27,110 nucleotides of DNA from a virus: positions 1-27,110 of IMG/VR virus record IMGVR_UViG_3300050015_000278. One strand, 5' to 3'. Shown one piece after another: positions 14,405 to 22,026 of this stretch. The notes under the pieces were generated by a model. The model was not told where the DNA came from. It did not search any database and saw nothing but the letters and a program-made list of their open reading frames with translations. Position 1 is the stretch's first letter. Every line of letters begins with the position of its first letter. Made by a program: the position numbers and the translations under genes.

Positions 14405-15270
14405 CACGCTACCCTCCAGTCTTTGCCCTGGATTTCAAATCTCATGCCAGTGCCCCACATCCGCGACACCAGCGCCATGCCCTCTTTTTCTTTTAATTGG
14501 TTGCCAGTGAAGTTAGTGGTGAATATGGTCGACCGGCGTTTGTGTCGGCTGTCTATCACCTCGTAAAACTTAGCTGTAACCCATTCGGTGGTTTTTTCTA
14601 TGCCTACCTCATCAATCACTAATAAATCTACGTTTTTCAGGGCAAACATGATGTCCGCCTCCGAAGCATCGTCTTTTTTGTCATACGTCCGTTTGATCCG
14701 GTTGAGCAAATCGATGCTTTTAATCGCCAAAACGATATGCCCTTTTTTAGTCGCTTGATGAGCCACTCCCAAAGCAAGGTGCGTCTTGCCTCGGCCTGAA
14801 TCACCGTATAGACAAATACCATCTTTGCCAACTTCAAACCCTTTAAGTGCTACGAGCGCTTCCGCCTGGCTGGGATTTCCAGGCCTAAAGCTTTCCAGAG
14901 TCATATGTTTGTGCGACTCATCGTAAAGCAGATTGTTTTGGACGAAATAGAATTGGCACATTTGGAATAAAAGATCCTTCTGAGCCTGTACGCTCTCGTG
15001 TTGTCTTTCGTTCTCCTTTATTTGCAATATAGGTATCATACAGTTGCACGGAGTGCGCTCACAATGCAGAGTCTGGTGATAATCGATATAATATCTCTGA
15101 TAATATACACCGCCGCAGCCGTGCCCCCGATCGGGATCGCCAGTGTTATAAAAATCATGATCACATATGCACTCTTCGATTCCGCCTACCTGGATATATC
15201 CGCGCTGCAGAGGTTCCCGGAAAGGAATATTATCATCCAGTGTAGTCATCCTGCTTGTATCGGCTTGCAT
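14404..15270 (-). CDS. DnaC/IstB-like replicative helicase loader ATPase
   Basis: 288 residues. The C-terminal AAA+ domain has Walker A GDSGRGKTHLALG, Walker B VDLLVIDEVG and sensor-1 IFTTNFTGNQL. The first ~90 residues are Cys/His-rich (ECICDHDF, GHGCGG, HCERTPCNC), a probable zinc-binding domain as in many phage DnaC/DnaI-like loaders. It should load the host replicative helicase at the phage origin together with the initiator encoded just upstream, with which it overlaps by 38 bases. The start is ATG 15270 or ATG 15249; neither has an ideal ribosome site, and coupling is likely. Confidence 0.92.
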   Translation of the reverse strand: MQADTSRMTTLDDNIPFREPLQRGYIQVGGIEECICDHDFYNTGDPDRGHGCGGVYYQRYYIDYHQTLHCERTPCNCMIPILQIKENERQHESVQAQKDLLFQMCQFYFVQNNLLYDESHKHMTLESFRPGNPSQAEALVALKGFEVGKDGICLYGDSGRGKTHLALGVAHQATKKGHIVLAIKSIDLLNRIKRTYDKKDDASEADIMFALKNVDLLVIDEVGIEKTTEWVTAKFYEVIDSRHKRRSTIFTTNFTGNQLKEKEGMALVSRMWGTGMRFEIQGKDWRVA

Positions 15271-16060
15271 CCATGTTCACCACCTTCCCATCTGGTACAT
15301 ATTCAAGAAAAGGTCTCCGCGGTCCCAAAAACGTCTTACAAAGTTTGATATACTGCTCCTCAGTTTTGCTTCTTAGGCACTCAGCTGCATAACCTTTAGC
15401 AGCTGCCAGCATATCCCGGGGCAAGTGGCCATCTTTTTTACGGGCCTTCCAACACGCAAATGCGGCTTGCTTTTCTTTTCTGCGCGGATACGCCGCCCAA
15501 AACTCTTCAAACTCTGCTGAGTATTCGTTGCCTTTGCCAGGATCTGCATTGGCTTCATCCTGCGCTCCTTCACTTTCCTCAAAAAGAGAATTCTCAGCCG
15601 GGGCAACTTTTTCCGCACCGTCCGGTGCAGAGGAATCAGGAATTAGGTTAAGGGAATCAGGAATCAGGTTAAGGGAATCAGCCCGATTAGTTGTGTGCAT
15701 TTCCTGTACTTGTACTGTACTTGTACTGTTCTGCTCTGGTAATGGTGGAATAACGCTATTGGTCTCGTTTTTATGAGGGTTCTGGTGAAGGTTAAAATTA
15801 ATAATCTGTATATATGCTTCTTCATCCACCGAATATCTGATAATAAAATTTGCGCTATTAAGATCGGTGAGTAATTTATCTATATCGCAATCATCATAAG
15901 GTAGAATCTCAGCTTTGATTTTTTTAGGACGATCTTCTAATCTCCCTTCCCGATCTGCGATAGTCCATAGGCCAGCAAATAGCAACCTGCCCAACGGATT
16001 TATTTCGGCTAATTTATCATTTATGAAGAATCCCGGTTTAATATTTCTAGATCTTGCCAT
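15233..16060 (-). CDS. Phage replication initiator, winged-helix (lambda O / DnaD-like role)
   Basis: 275 residues from ATG 16060, preceded by a GAGGGGGAGCAGGGGG purine run; ATG 16078 is possible. Residues 1-105 are a winged-helix domain typical of phage initiators (RNIKPGFFINDKLAEINPLG, GLWTIADREGRLEDRPKKIK). A central linker contains a tandem SLNLIPD peptide repeat. The C-terminal domain FEEFWAAYPRRKEKQAAFAC, KTFLGPRRPFLEYVPDG is the common helicase-loader-interaction module. It should bind the origin and recruit the DnaC-like loader. Short repeats inside the gene suggest the origin lies within it, as in lambda O. Confidence 0.88.
   Translation of the reverse strand: MARSRNIKPGFFINDKLAEINPLGRLLFAGLWTIADREGRLEDRPKKIKAEILPYDDCDIDKLLTDLNSANFIIRYSVDEEAYIQIINFNLHQNPHKNETNSVIPPLPEQNSTSTVQVQEMHTTNRADSLNLIPDSLNLIPDSSAPDGAEKVAPAENSLFEESEGAQDEANADPGKGNEYSAEFEEFWAAYPRRKEKQAAFACWKARKKDGHLPRDMLAAAKGYAAECLRSKTEEQYIKLCKTFLGPRRPFLEYVPDGKVVNMDASRYKQDDYTG
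15632..15726. repeat. Tandem repeats inside the initiator gene; candidate replication origin
   Basis: A 21-bp unit GGAATCAGGAATTAGGTTAAG is repeated at 15632-15652 and 15653-15673 with one mismatch, followed by eight bases of a third. About 30 bases on, an 11-bp unit TGTACTTGTAC is perfectly repeated at 15705-15715 and 15716-15726. Iterons inside the initiator gene are the lambda-type origin layout. They fall in a protein linker, where repeats can also arise without function. Confidence 0.5.
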
Positions 16061-16088
16061 CCCCCTGCTCCCCCTCATGTTATCCAGC

Positions 16089-16874
16089 CTATTTAGCTTG
16101 TAAAAGATGATTAATTTCCGCCGCTAATTCTCCCATCCGTTCAACCCTTTGAATGATGCCAGGGTCCATATTGGTGCCAAGAACCTTTTCAAGTGACTCA
16201 GCAATATTCCAGTAAGTATTGATTCCATGAACTCGAAGTACCTTAATAATCTCCTTTAATTGTTCGCTATCTTTTTTCGTCCTCTCGAACTGCCTTTTAT
16301 CTGTTTCAAGGTCACTGATTAATTCTGCCGTTTTCCGTGCCACATAACGGCCCAACTCTTTACGATCTTCTTTGTCCTCAATAATGGCCTGAAGCATTTC
16401 TCTGCGATTACTAAAAAACGGGTGCCGATCACTATCAAGTTTGGACATCACAATATACATGAGCATCTCGCTTGATATCTCTATAGGTCTGTAGAGGGCT
16501 TTGCGCTTTGTGGTAATACAGTCCTTGTCCGGGTTGTAATATATCAAGCCCACTTCTTTTGGCAGTTCATCCGGCTGGATCAGGCCCTGAGGGCAAGCAA
16601 AATAAAACTGATGGCAGTATTGCATATACCCCGGCCACTTCTGATCTCGCATGAAGTCCCCCCGGTCAACTTTGACCTCATAGCCGGTAAAGCAAGGATT
16701 TGCCCATGACTTCTTGATTGCCAGTGCATCCAATATAAGCAGTTCTCCCCGCGGAACATAACTCTGACCATTTTTAACCTCGGTAAGAAAAACATCATCC
16801 ATTCTAGCTTTTTCTATATGCCGCTTTTGAAGATGACGCAGTATCATGTCTGAACGTATTTTTTGTGCAGCCAC
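16089..16874 (-). CDS. MmcB-like protein with nuclease-type fold
   Basis: 261 residues from GTG 16874 (GGAGG seven bases upstream). The N-terminal ~170 residues resemble the MmcB / DNA-repair family with a PD-(D/E)xK-like core: RGELLILDALAIKKSW supplies the Asp and TGYEVKVDRGDF the ExK, then YCHQFYFACPQGLI, a typical strand ending, and PKEVGLIYY. The C-terminal half is helical (DKEDRKELGRYVARKTAEL) and probably a coiled coil. A role in DNA repair or recombination is inferred from the family. It lies just upstream of the initiator gene. Confidence 0.75.
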   Translation of the reverse strand: MAAQKIRSDMILRHLQKRHIEKARMDDVFLTEVKNGQSYVPRGELLILDALAIKKSWANPCFTGYEVKVDRGDFMRDQKWPGYMQYCHQFYFACPQGLIQPDELPKEVGLIYYNPDKDCITTKRKALYRPIEISSEMLMYIVMSKLDSDRHPFFSNRREMLQAIIEDKEDRKELGRYVARKTAELISDLETDKRQFERTKKDSEQLKEIIKVLRVHGINTYWNIAESLEKVLGTNMDPGIIQRVERMGELAAEINHLLQAK

Positions 16875-16961
16875 TGTCTCCCCTCCTTTACTTGACAAAA
16901 ACACTGGTTTTGTGCGTTTAACTGGGCAAGGAACCCTGTTTTGGTAAAACCATAATCATGC

Positions 16962-17159
16962 TCACTTTGATTGCCCAAACCCTCGCCTAGCAAGTTCCTC
17001 TCGGTCAGCTTCCTTCCAGCCGAAACAGCCAACCATGCTGCCGTAATTTGTTACTTTGCCATTTAACTGGCACTTACCCGTAAATGTTGTGCGGATTGAT
17101 GCTGGCCTGCCCTCCTGCCTGTCTTGATCCCAGCGTTTACAGGTCCCGCAAGTGTTCAT
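16962..17159 (-). CDS. Small Cys-rich phage protein
   Basis: 65 residues from ATG 17159 with AAGGAGG ten bases upstream; the ATG at 17168 lies inside the ribosome site and is unlikely. Cys residues CGTCKRWD, GKCQLNG and GCFGWKEAD form the pattern seen in small phage proteins of the 'CxxCxxW ... C ... C.GW' type, probably binding one zinc. The gene's ribosome site overlaps the end of the HNH gene. Function unknown. Confidence 0.72.
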   Translation of the reverse strand: MNTCGTCKRWDQDRQEGRPASIRTTFTGKCQLNGKVTNYGSMVGCFGWKEADREELARRGFGQSK

Positions 17160-17160
17160 G

Positions 17161-17961
17161 CTACTCATGCCTCCTTAAATTATTCTTCTTTTTTCGTTCG
17201 CCTATTTTGCTATAGATATCCGCTATAATAATTCCTGTTTTTGTTAATTCAACATCATTTTGAATTAGATTATTTTGGTTCAGCCGTACCAGCTGTTTCC
17301 GGGAAACAAGAAGGAGATTGTCAATGTCGAAATTCCGCTTGTTCCCGTCTCCAAAAATAACGCAATAGCCTTTTGGTACAGGTCCATTTGCAGCTTCCCA
17401 TATCACTATGTGTTTGGCTTTCCAATTCTTGTTCAATTTGCCGTCTGTAATTTTTACCTCTGTATAGCCATCCCTGTTTATTCTTTCAGTCCCTATCGGT
17501 ACCCAATTAGCTGATTTATTCCCTTTCTTGAACTGGGTAGCTTCCATGCCTTTATAAGAAATACCTTTCTGACCTTTGTTTGCTGGAATATGGCCTTTAG
17601 GAAAAAAACCAGTAACTTCGCTATTAAGCTTATGCCGGCCATACCAGGCTTTTAATTGTGAATGCGTATAATTTGTTCCGAACGTCTCGTTCAGTTTGGC
17701 TGCCATTTCCTTCGAGCCGACTCCGTAATGATTCTCTTTGATAAAACCTTTAACTTCATCCGGATATAAACTAGACGGTCTTCCAACCGGAAAGCCGCGA
17801 CGACCACTTTTCAGATTATGGTTACTTTTATAGTCCTTCATTTTGGACTCTGTAAAATCTAAATCAAATTCAGCATTAACCAGCGCTGCTAAGTCTTTTG
17901 TCGTTTTTCCCAGCACATGCTGTTCTATAAAAGATTTCACTTCCTCCGGGTATCGTCTCAT
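17161..17961 (-). CDS. HNH endonuclease with two N-terminal DNA-binding repeats
   Basis: 266 residues. Residues 1-55 and 62-117 are two diverged copies of a helix-turn-helix-like unit (YPEEVKSFIEQHVLGKTTKD against YPDEVKGFIKENHYGVGSKE), apparently for DNA targeting. The C-terminal HNH nuclease domain has AKHIVIWEAANGPVPKGYC followed by GDGNKRNFDIDNLLLVS, with the H, N and N/H positions of the HNH_3 type. Free-standing HNH enzymes of this kind are often homing endonucleases that spread between phages. It sits between two phage genes with almost no spacing, as an inserted gene could. Start ATG 17961 has only AGGTGAG. Confidence 0.9.
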   Translation of the reverse strand: MRRYPEEVKSFIEQHVLGKTTKDLAALVNAEFDLDFTESKMKDYKSNHNLKSGRRGFPVGRPSSLYPDEVKGFIKENHYGVGSKEMAAKLNETFGTNYTHSQLKAWYGRHKLNSEVTGFFPKGHIPANKGQKGISYKGMEATQFKKGNKSANWVPIGTERINRDGYTEVKITDGKLNKNWKAKHIVIWEAANGPVPKGYCVIFGDGNKRNFDIDNLLLVSRKQLVRLNQNNLIQNDVELTKTGIIIADIYSKIGERKKKNNLRRHE

Positions 17962-17963
17962 GT

Positions 17964-18218
17964 TTACTCACCTAAAAATGCTGCTTTAAGCATTGGCGGC
18001 ATTTTATTTTCATCCTTCTCACCGGCCATATACTCATGCATAAAAGTTTTGGCTTTTAACACCAGGGATCCGTTTGAAATTACCTGTGTCGCTATATCCG
18101 ATACAGCTCTTGCTCTGCTGATCTCCTCGGAAAGTTTTTCACCGGTTAGATCCTCCTCACCCAGTCTCTCCAACTGGGCAAAAAGGTGATTGTTTAAGTC
18201 ACTAAGTGTGTTTTGCAC
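17964..18218 (-). CDS. Conserved Firmicutes phage protein, function unknown
   Basis: 84 residues from GTG 18218, nine bases after AAGGAGG. The sequence TLSDLNNHLFAQLERLGEED and ARAVSDIATQVISNGSLVLK recalls a small helical protein I remember as common in early regions of Firmicutes phages, with no known role. The C-terminus is a short charged segment. It ends two bases before the HNH gene start. Confidence 0.8.
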   Translation of the reverse strand: MQNTLSDLNNHLFAQLERLGEEDLTGEKLSEEISRARAVSDIATQVISNGSLVLKAKTFMHEYMAGEKDENKMPPMLKAAFLGE

Positions 18219-18222
18219 TCTC

Positions 18223-18498
18223 TCACGCCTCCTTATACTCAGCCATTTCTTCAATTTTCCAGTTCCTTAAAATAATCTGCTGAAGTTCCGCCGCAAATTC
18301 TTTTAACTTCTCCCACTGCGACGGGTCATGTTTCTTTAGGTAATCCGCATAGGCGTTCTGGTATATTAGAAAATTTTGAGCGTTCAATATCTTTGCATAG
18401 TCGTTTTTTGAAATCCCAGATGGTTTATCCGAAAGGTCAAAGAAACCAGGATGAGGTTGGTAGTTAGCGACAATTTGTTTTGCCTCTGTGTTAGTCAT
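18223..18498 (-). CDS. Small phage protein, function unknown
   Basis: 91 residues, helical, with an aromatic-rich middle (ILNAQNFLIYQNAYADYLKK). The ATG overlaps the stop of the DUF5131 gene by four bases (ATGA) and has GGGGGTGAGAGT before it, so it is a translated member of the operon. No motif or family is recognised. Confidence 0.75.
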   Translation of the reverse strand: MTNTEAKQIVANYQPHPGFFDLSDKPSGISKNDYAKILNAQNFLIYQNAYADYLKKHDPSQWEKLKEFAAELQQIILRNWKIEEMAEYKEA

Positions 18499-19592
18499 AC
18501 TCTCACCCCCGGATACTCGCTATATTCCACCCCATCCAGGAGGCGGCCAGTGTTCTTCTTGCCAACATGCCTGTATTTCACAGGTCTGTCTCCTTTGGGA
18601 GCTTCTTTCCCCACGCATTGACTGCAGACATTAGGATAGGCCCAGTAGCATCCTTCATCACATCCGTTATGATCTGTACAGCCGCAAACTCTGCAGGCCT
18701 GCCCCTCCCGGTCGAAAGGTACGTACCAATCCCCCCAACTTTTAAAGAAGAAGGGTACCCCTGCCGCCTGGCACTGATCCCTGAGCGATCTTGCCCAGTC
18801 CGGATGCATCGGTCGTGCTCCTGGACCTGTTTCGCCTCCGCAGATTACTCCGTTCAGTCGGTCGGGATCCGTTCCTTGATCTCCAATACAGCGCGGACAT
18901 GGTTTCCCGCCTCCGTATTCGGATGGTACTGACATTGTGCCGTTACATGACTTACATACAGGCAAAAGATATTTGTTTATATCCACCGTTCCCAGCATCG
19001 GTTCGATGCTTACGAATCTGACCGCCGCTGGAGTCTGCAGCAATAAGGGTATTCTTTCGTCAGCCCTTTGCTGGTTTTCACACGTTACGCCCAGCCAGAG
19101 ATTCTTTTGCCAACTACGCACTCTGTCACCAAAACCGCTTTCGCGCATATGTCTTTCTGTAACATGACAATTCGGGCATTCTTCTTCATCTCCAATTGGA
19201 GCTAAATATCCGCAATTAGAGCATTGCCCCTTGCCTGTAACTCTTTCCGGTCTTTTTGTTAAAAAAATAAATGTGTGACGGTTGTTGTACCAAACGTGGT
19301 GCAATATCTCCCTGATGAAGCTATCTGGAATATCCGGGTGAAAAATATCACCCATACTCTGGACAAATATCTGTCTAGGCTTTTTCCAGTGCACAGGCTT
19401 ATTTAACTGCTTATGGTCTAGGACAAACTGTGCATGACTATCATCAAATATATTCTTATTGCCAAATCTATTGTTGAACCGCTCTGCATAACAGTGTTGG
19501 CAACCTTCGGATACCTTAGTGCAGTGGTACCCGCCGTCAGTTGTACGGATTGGATTTATGGTTTCATTGCACCATTCGATCTTTGTCGCCAT
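18495..19592 (-). CDS. Phage Gp37/Gp68 family protein (DUF5131)
   Basis: 365 residues. The opening IEWCNETINPIRTTDGGYHC and CTKVSEGCQHCYAE are diagnostic of the Gp37/Gp68 (DUF5131) family, with a radical-SAM-like three-cysteine cluster (C-x6-C-x2-C). Also typical are FVQSMGDIFHPDIPD, FLTKRPERV, WLGVTCENQQRADERIPLL and VICGGETGPGARPMHPDWAR. Two extra zinc ribbons are present (CSNCG...CPNC and CKSCN...CPRC), as is a Cys-rich stretch near the C-terminus. The biochemical role of the family is not settled. It follows the ASCH gene with a TGATG overlap, a pairing seen in many phages. Start ATG 19592. Confidence 0.93.
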   Translation of the reverse strand: MATKIEWCNETINPIRTTDGGYHCTKVSEGCQHCYAERFNNRFGNKNIFDDSHAQFVLDHKQLNKPVHWKKPRQIFVQSMGDIFHPDIPDSFIREILHHVWYNNRHTFIFLTKRPERVTGKGQCSNCGYLAPIGDEEECPNCHVTERHMRESGFGDRVRSWQKNLWLGVTCENQQRADERIPLLLQTPAAVRFVSIEPMLGTVDINKYLLPVCKSCNGTMSVPSEYGGGKPCPRCIGDQGTDPDRLNGVICGGETGPGARPMHPDWARSLRDQCQAAGVPFFFKSWGDWYVPFDREGQACRVCGCTDHNGCDEGCYWAYPNVCSQCVGKEAPKGDRPVKYRHVGKKNTGRLLDGVEYSEYPGVRV

Positions 19593-20173
19593 CACGCTAC
19601 CTCCAATCCTTTCACCGCGTCCTCATCCGGGAGGTCTAATCTCCGTCCGCTAATAACCCCCTTTGGTGTCCATATCTTTGTGCTTCCGATACTAAAGGGG
19701 TCTATAGATACCAAGTGATCTGTCTCATCAAAATTCCAGAGCCGCTGCATGCCTTTGGCCGGTATTGGTTCGACCAGCTGGTGAACGTTTTCCAATATCC
19801 AGGCGAAGCGGCCCGGGGTGTAGTCTCCGAAATCATATTCCCTGCCAAATACAATGCGACCATTTTCTAAACACGCTTCATTGTCTACCGTGTGAATTAT
19901 CTCTAAGCAGTCCACCAGGTTCCCGATGGCCAGTATCTGGCCTAGATGTATCCGCATGCCTAATGTCGCAAAAGCACGACTGTGAAGCGGTTTAAGCGCT
20001 GATAAGAAAGGTTCCTTAAAAGCTAAATCCATGTGCCATGGTCTTCTGCTGGTTCCGCAATGGATGGCGATTGGCCCGCGGTATTTGGTTGCCCAACCCC
20101 GGGTCTCGTTTCGCTTCTCATTAAGCGCTATAAGTTCAGCCCAGGGATGGTAGACAGTTAAGGCCTTCATCAT
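19592..20173 (-). CDS. ASCH domain protein
   Basis: 193 residues with the ASCH start MKALTVYHPWAELIALNEKR then ETRGWATKYRGPIAIHCGT, the strand GQILAIGNLVDCLEI and the closing FAWILENVHQLVEPIPAKG. ASCH domains are PUA-like and bind or act on RNA or modified nucleotides; phage copies are common but uncharacterised. Two ATGs (20173 and 20170) overlap the upstream stop; either may be used. Its stop overlaps the DUF5131 start, so the two are probably co-translated. Confidence 0.9.
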   Translation of the reverse strand: MMKALTVYHPWAELIALNEKRNETRGWATKYRGPIAIHCGTSRRPWHMDLAFKEPFLSALKPLHSRAFATLGMRIHLGQILAIGNLVDCLEIIHTVDNEACLENGRIVFGREYDFGDYTPGRFAWILENVHQLVEPIPAKGMQRLWNFDETDHLVSIDPFSIGSTKIWTPKGVISGRRLDLPDEDAVKGLEVA

Positions 20174-20490
20174 GTCTCTGCGCCTTCTTCCATCAAATCT
20201 TCATGGTATTTTAATCTGGCCCTAATCTCTGCATGACCAACTGCCATAAAATAAAACAGGGCTACGGGACAGTCGCAATCGGTCATATATTCCCCGAACT
20301 CATCTGCAGGAGCAGCAATCTCAATGCCACATTTTTCACGACATTCATCCCTGCAATAATCCGTTAATTTCGCGTGGTTACCATCAGTCGGATAATTACG
20401 GAGGCACACTTCATGGTCAATTATTATGGTCATATTAAGCATGTGCTCTGTATTCCCTGTCGGTTCGTCGGTAGTTAGCCGTCTCATCAT
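20170..20490 (-). CDS. Cys-containing phage protein, function unknown
   Basis: 106 residues with five Cys near the middle (VCLRNY, YCRDECREKCG) and two more (DCDCPVAL). The arrangement could bind a metal. It overlaps both neighbours by four bases (ATGA type junctions), and GGAGGTAGCAGG precedes its first ATG at 20490. No family is recognised. Confidence 0.72.
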   Translation of the reverse strand: MMRRLTTDEPTGNTEHMLNMTIIIDHEVCLRNYPTDGNHAKLTDYCRDECREKCGIEIAAPADEFGEYMTDCDCPVALFYFMAVGHAEIRARLKYHEDLMEEGAET

Positions 20491-21062
20491 CCTGCTACCT
20501 CCTGTGCTCTTAGTTGTTCAGAGGCCATTTGCAGCCCTATCAAATAGCTTTGCAGCCTTGCCGGGTATTCATTACCAATACTATAAAACCATTCCCAGTA
20601 GTCAGCATCCAGTTCGCCAATGAAAGTATTGTTTTCATTAACTATCCCAGCCCATTCAGGTACATTGCTGCATGATCTCGCCAGTTCAAACAGTTCTTCC
20701 ATATCAATTTGGCTATATTCACGTTCACAATCCTTTAGTTCATTAGCCCATTCATGTAATCGATTGACGGCCTTTTCGCTACTAAAATCCCATCTATCAC
20801 CGCAATAAGCTTCGAGCTTCTCCGTGAAATAGTGCAAGCTGATATCGAATGAATGTACGCTGGCTTTCCATGTAAGACGGAATACGGCCGCTCCCAGATC
20901 TCCGGAGATATACATCATGTTGCCATCGAAAACATAGCGGACTCTGTATATGCCTGTACCGGGTCTCTTCCAGTTAAGCACCTGAATTTCTCCAAGATCT
21001 TTAAGTTCAGCCACATGGTCAGCAAACCATCTTTTACGGATTTCTTGTTCTAAATCTTTCAT
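20487..21062 (-). CDS. Phage protein, function unknown
   Basis: 191 residues from ATG 21062 (GGAGGTAGT just upstream; ATGA overlap with the previous gene). Earlier in-frame starts lack a ribosome site. The protein is mixed alpha/beta, with a beta-rich first half (GTGIYRVRYVFDGNMMYISG) and an aromatic helical second half (LDADYWEWFYSIGNEYPARL). I remember similar hypothetical proteins in phages but know of no function. Confidence 0.75.
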   Translation of the reverse strand: MKDLEQEIRKRWFADHVAELKDLGEIQVLNWKRPGTGIYRVRYVFDGNMMYISGDLGAAVFRLTWKASVHSFDISLHYFTEKLEAYCGDRWDFSSEKAVNRLHEWANELKDCEREYSQIDMEELFELARSCSNVPEWAGIVNENNTFIGELDADYWEWFYSIGNEYPARLQSYLIGLQMASEQLRAQEVAG

Positions 21063-21307
21063 ACTACCTCCTGTCCCCAATGACCGTTACGCTTCATGAT
21101 CTCCACGGTTTCAGGAGCGTAGGGTTCATCGACGTTCGCAACTAAATATCTATTGGTACGTCCTTTGCCGTCTTTTTGACGACTATCACATATTTTTTCA
21201 ATCAAGTTGCCCAAGGCAATTATTTCTGGATCAGATAGATATTTTTCAATATCCTCTATCTTTAGTACAAGAAATTTACTTACCATTCCATCTAAAAAAT
21301 TGTCCAT
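21059..21307 (-). CDS. Small phage protein, function unknown
   Basis: 82 residues. The segment KFLVLKIEDIEKYLSDPEII and the close NRYLVANVDEPYAPETVEIM are familiar from hypothetical proteins in Firmicutes phages. The ribosome site (GGTGGGGTAGC) is weak, and the start lies one base beyond the stop of the AbrB gene, so coupling is likely. No motif is seen. Confidence 0.75.
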   Translation of the reverse strand: MDNFLDGMVSKFLVLKIEDIEKYLSDPEIIALGNLIEKICDSRQKDGKGRTNRYLVANVDEPYAPETVEIMKRNGHWGQEVV

Positions 21308-21308
21308 G

Positions 21309-21560
21309 CTACCCCACCCGCTTCCTGAGCTCAGCCAGGCAGGCCCGGCAAATGTTCTTGCCTTTGTAGTTGATTACGTCCTCGTATGAGGAGCAAAATA
21401 AACAACCAGGAACGTATTTCTTAAGGATGATCTTATCGCTGTCAACATATATCTCCAGTGCGTCCCCATCATCGATATCCATGGTCCGTCTTAATTCGAT
21501 TGGAATAGTGATTCTCCCCAGCTCATCTACTTTTCTAACAACTCCCCTTGATCTCATCAT
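21309..21560 (-). CDS. AbrB/SpoVT-type transcription regulator with C-terminal zinc knuckle
   Basis: 83 residues. Residues 1-48 are a swapped-hairpin AbrB DNA-binding domain: RSRGVVRKVDELGRITIPIE, then RRTMDIDDGDALEIYVD and KIILKKY. The tail adds CLFCSSYED...NICRAC, a CxxC pair twice over that should bind zinc and may aid dimer or tetramer contact. AbrB proteins are transition-state regulators in Bacillus; the phage copy may tune phage or host promoters. GGGAGG lies eight bases before ATG 21560. Confidence 0.92.
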   Translation of the reverse strand: MMRSRGVVRKVDELGRITIPIELRRTMDIDDGDALEIYVDSDKIILKKYVPGCLFCSSYEDVINYKGKNICRACLAELRKRVG

Positions 21561-21725
21561 CTACCCAGCCTCCCTTTCATATGAGCGTTTTAGATCTTCG
21601 TTTTCCCAGCTGGACAACAGATCTATTTTACGTTGCAAACTAGGACTGATTTTAGACCCGATAATCATTTTTGCCATAAGCAGATCCAGCGTTTTGGTAG
21701 CAAAATCCAAGTAGTTGATCACCAT
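21561..21725 (-). CDS. Small phage protein, function unknown
   Basis: 54 residues from ATG 21725, after AGGGGTGGTAGTA; earlier codons of the open frame lie inside the upstream gene without a ribosome site. The protein is a helical pair (LDFATKTLDLLMAKMIIGSK and LQRKIDLLSSWENEDLKRSY). It ends right at the AbrB gene start. No family recognised. Confidence 0.6.
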   Translation of the reverse strand: MVINYLDFATKTLDLLMAKMIIGSKISPSLQRKIDLLSSWENEDLKRSYEREAG

Positions 21726-21727
21726 TA

Positions 21728-21970
21728 CTACCACCCCTGAGCCTTCCCAACCTGGGAAACCACTACTGCCATCGCCAGTAATGTGCACAAGATAAGCAGG
21801 ACAATCGTGATCTTATCCCCGGAGGCCTGCCGCTTGAATGTCTGCCAGAATGACTCCTTTGGCTCAAGCTCTTTCCTTACCGGTATTTCTATTGCCGCGA
21901 TATGAAATGCGGTTTGATCTGTCATTTCTCCCTTGTCCCAGTAATGTTGGCTTATCGCTTGTTGTCTCAA
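21728..21970 (-). CDS. Small protein with one C-terminal membrane segment
   Basis: 80 residues: a polar N-terminal ~50, a basic patch (FKRQASGDK), then one hydrophobic helix ITIVLLILCTLLAMAVVV, ending SQVGKAQGW. The topology suggests a tail-anchored or inner-membrane protein with the N-terminus in the cytoplasm. It is in the early operon, so a holin role is unlikely; superinfection exclusion is a guess. The start is TTG 21970 (GGGGGAG five bases upstream) or ATG 21925. Confidence 0.65.
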   Translation of the reverse strand: MRQQAISQHYWDKGEMTDQTAFHIAAIEIPVRKELEPKESFWQTFKRQASGDKITIVLLILCTLLAMAVVVSQVGKAQGW

Positions 21971-22026
21971 TCTTTCTCCCCCTCCCTGTGGGTAAATGTT
22001 CCAATGTGAATGGTAAAAAATAAAAC

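Noticed and set aside
16844-17032. Minus-strand 62-codon frame between the MmcB-like and Cys-rich genes
   Set aside because: It overlaps the real Cys-rich gene in another frame and runs into the next gene's start without a ribosome site.
21728-21970. Holin call for the single-membrane-segment protein
   Set aside because: It is in the early operon with no endolysin nearby; one membrane segment alone is not enough.
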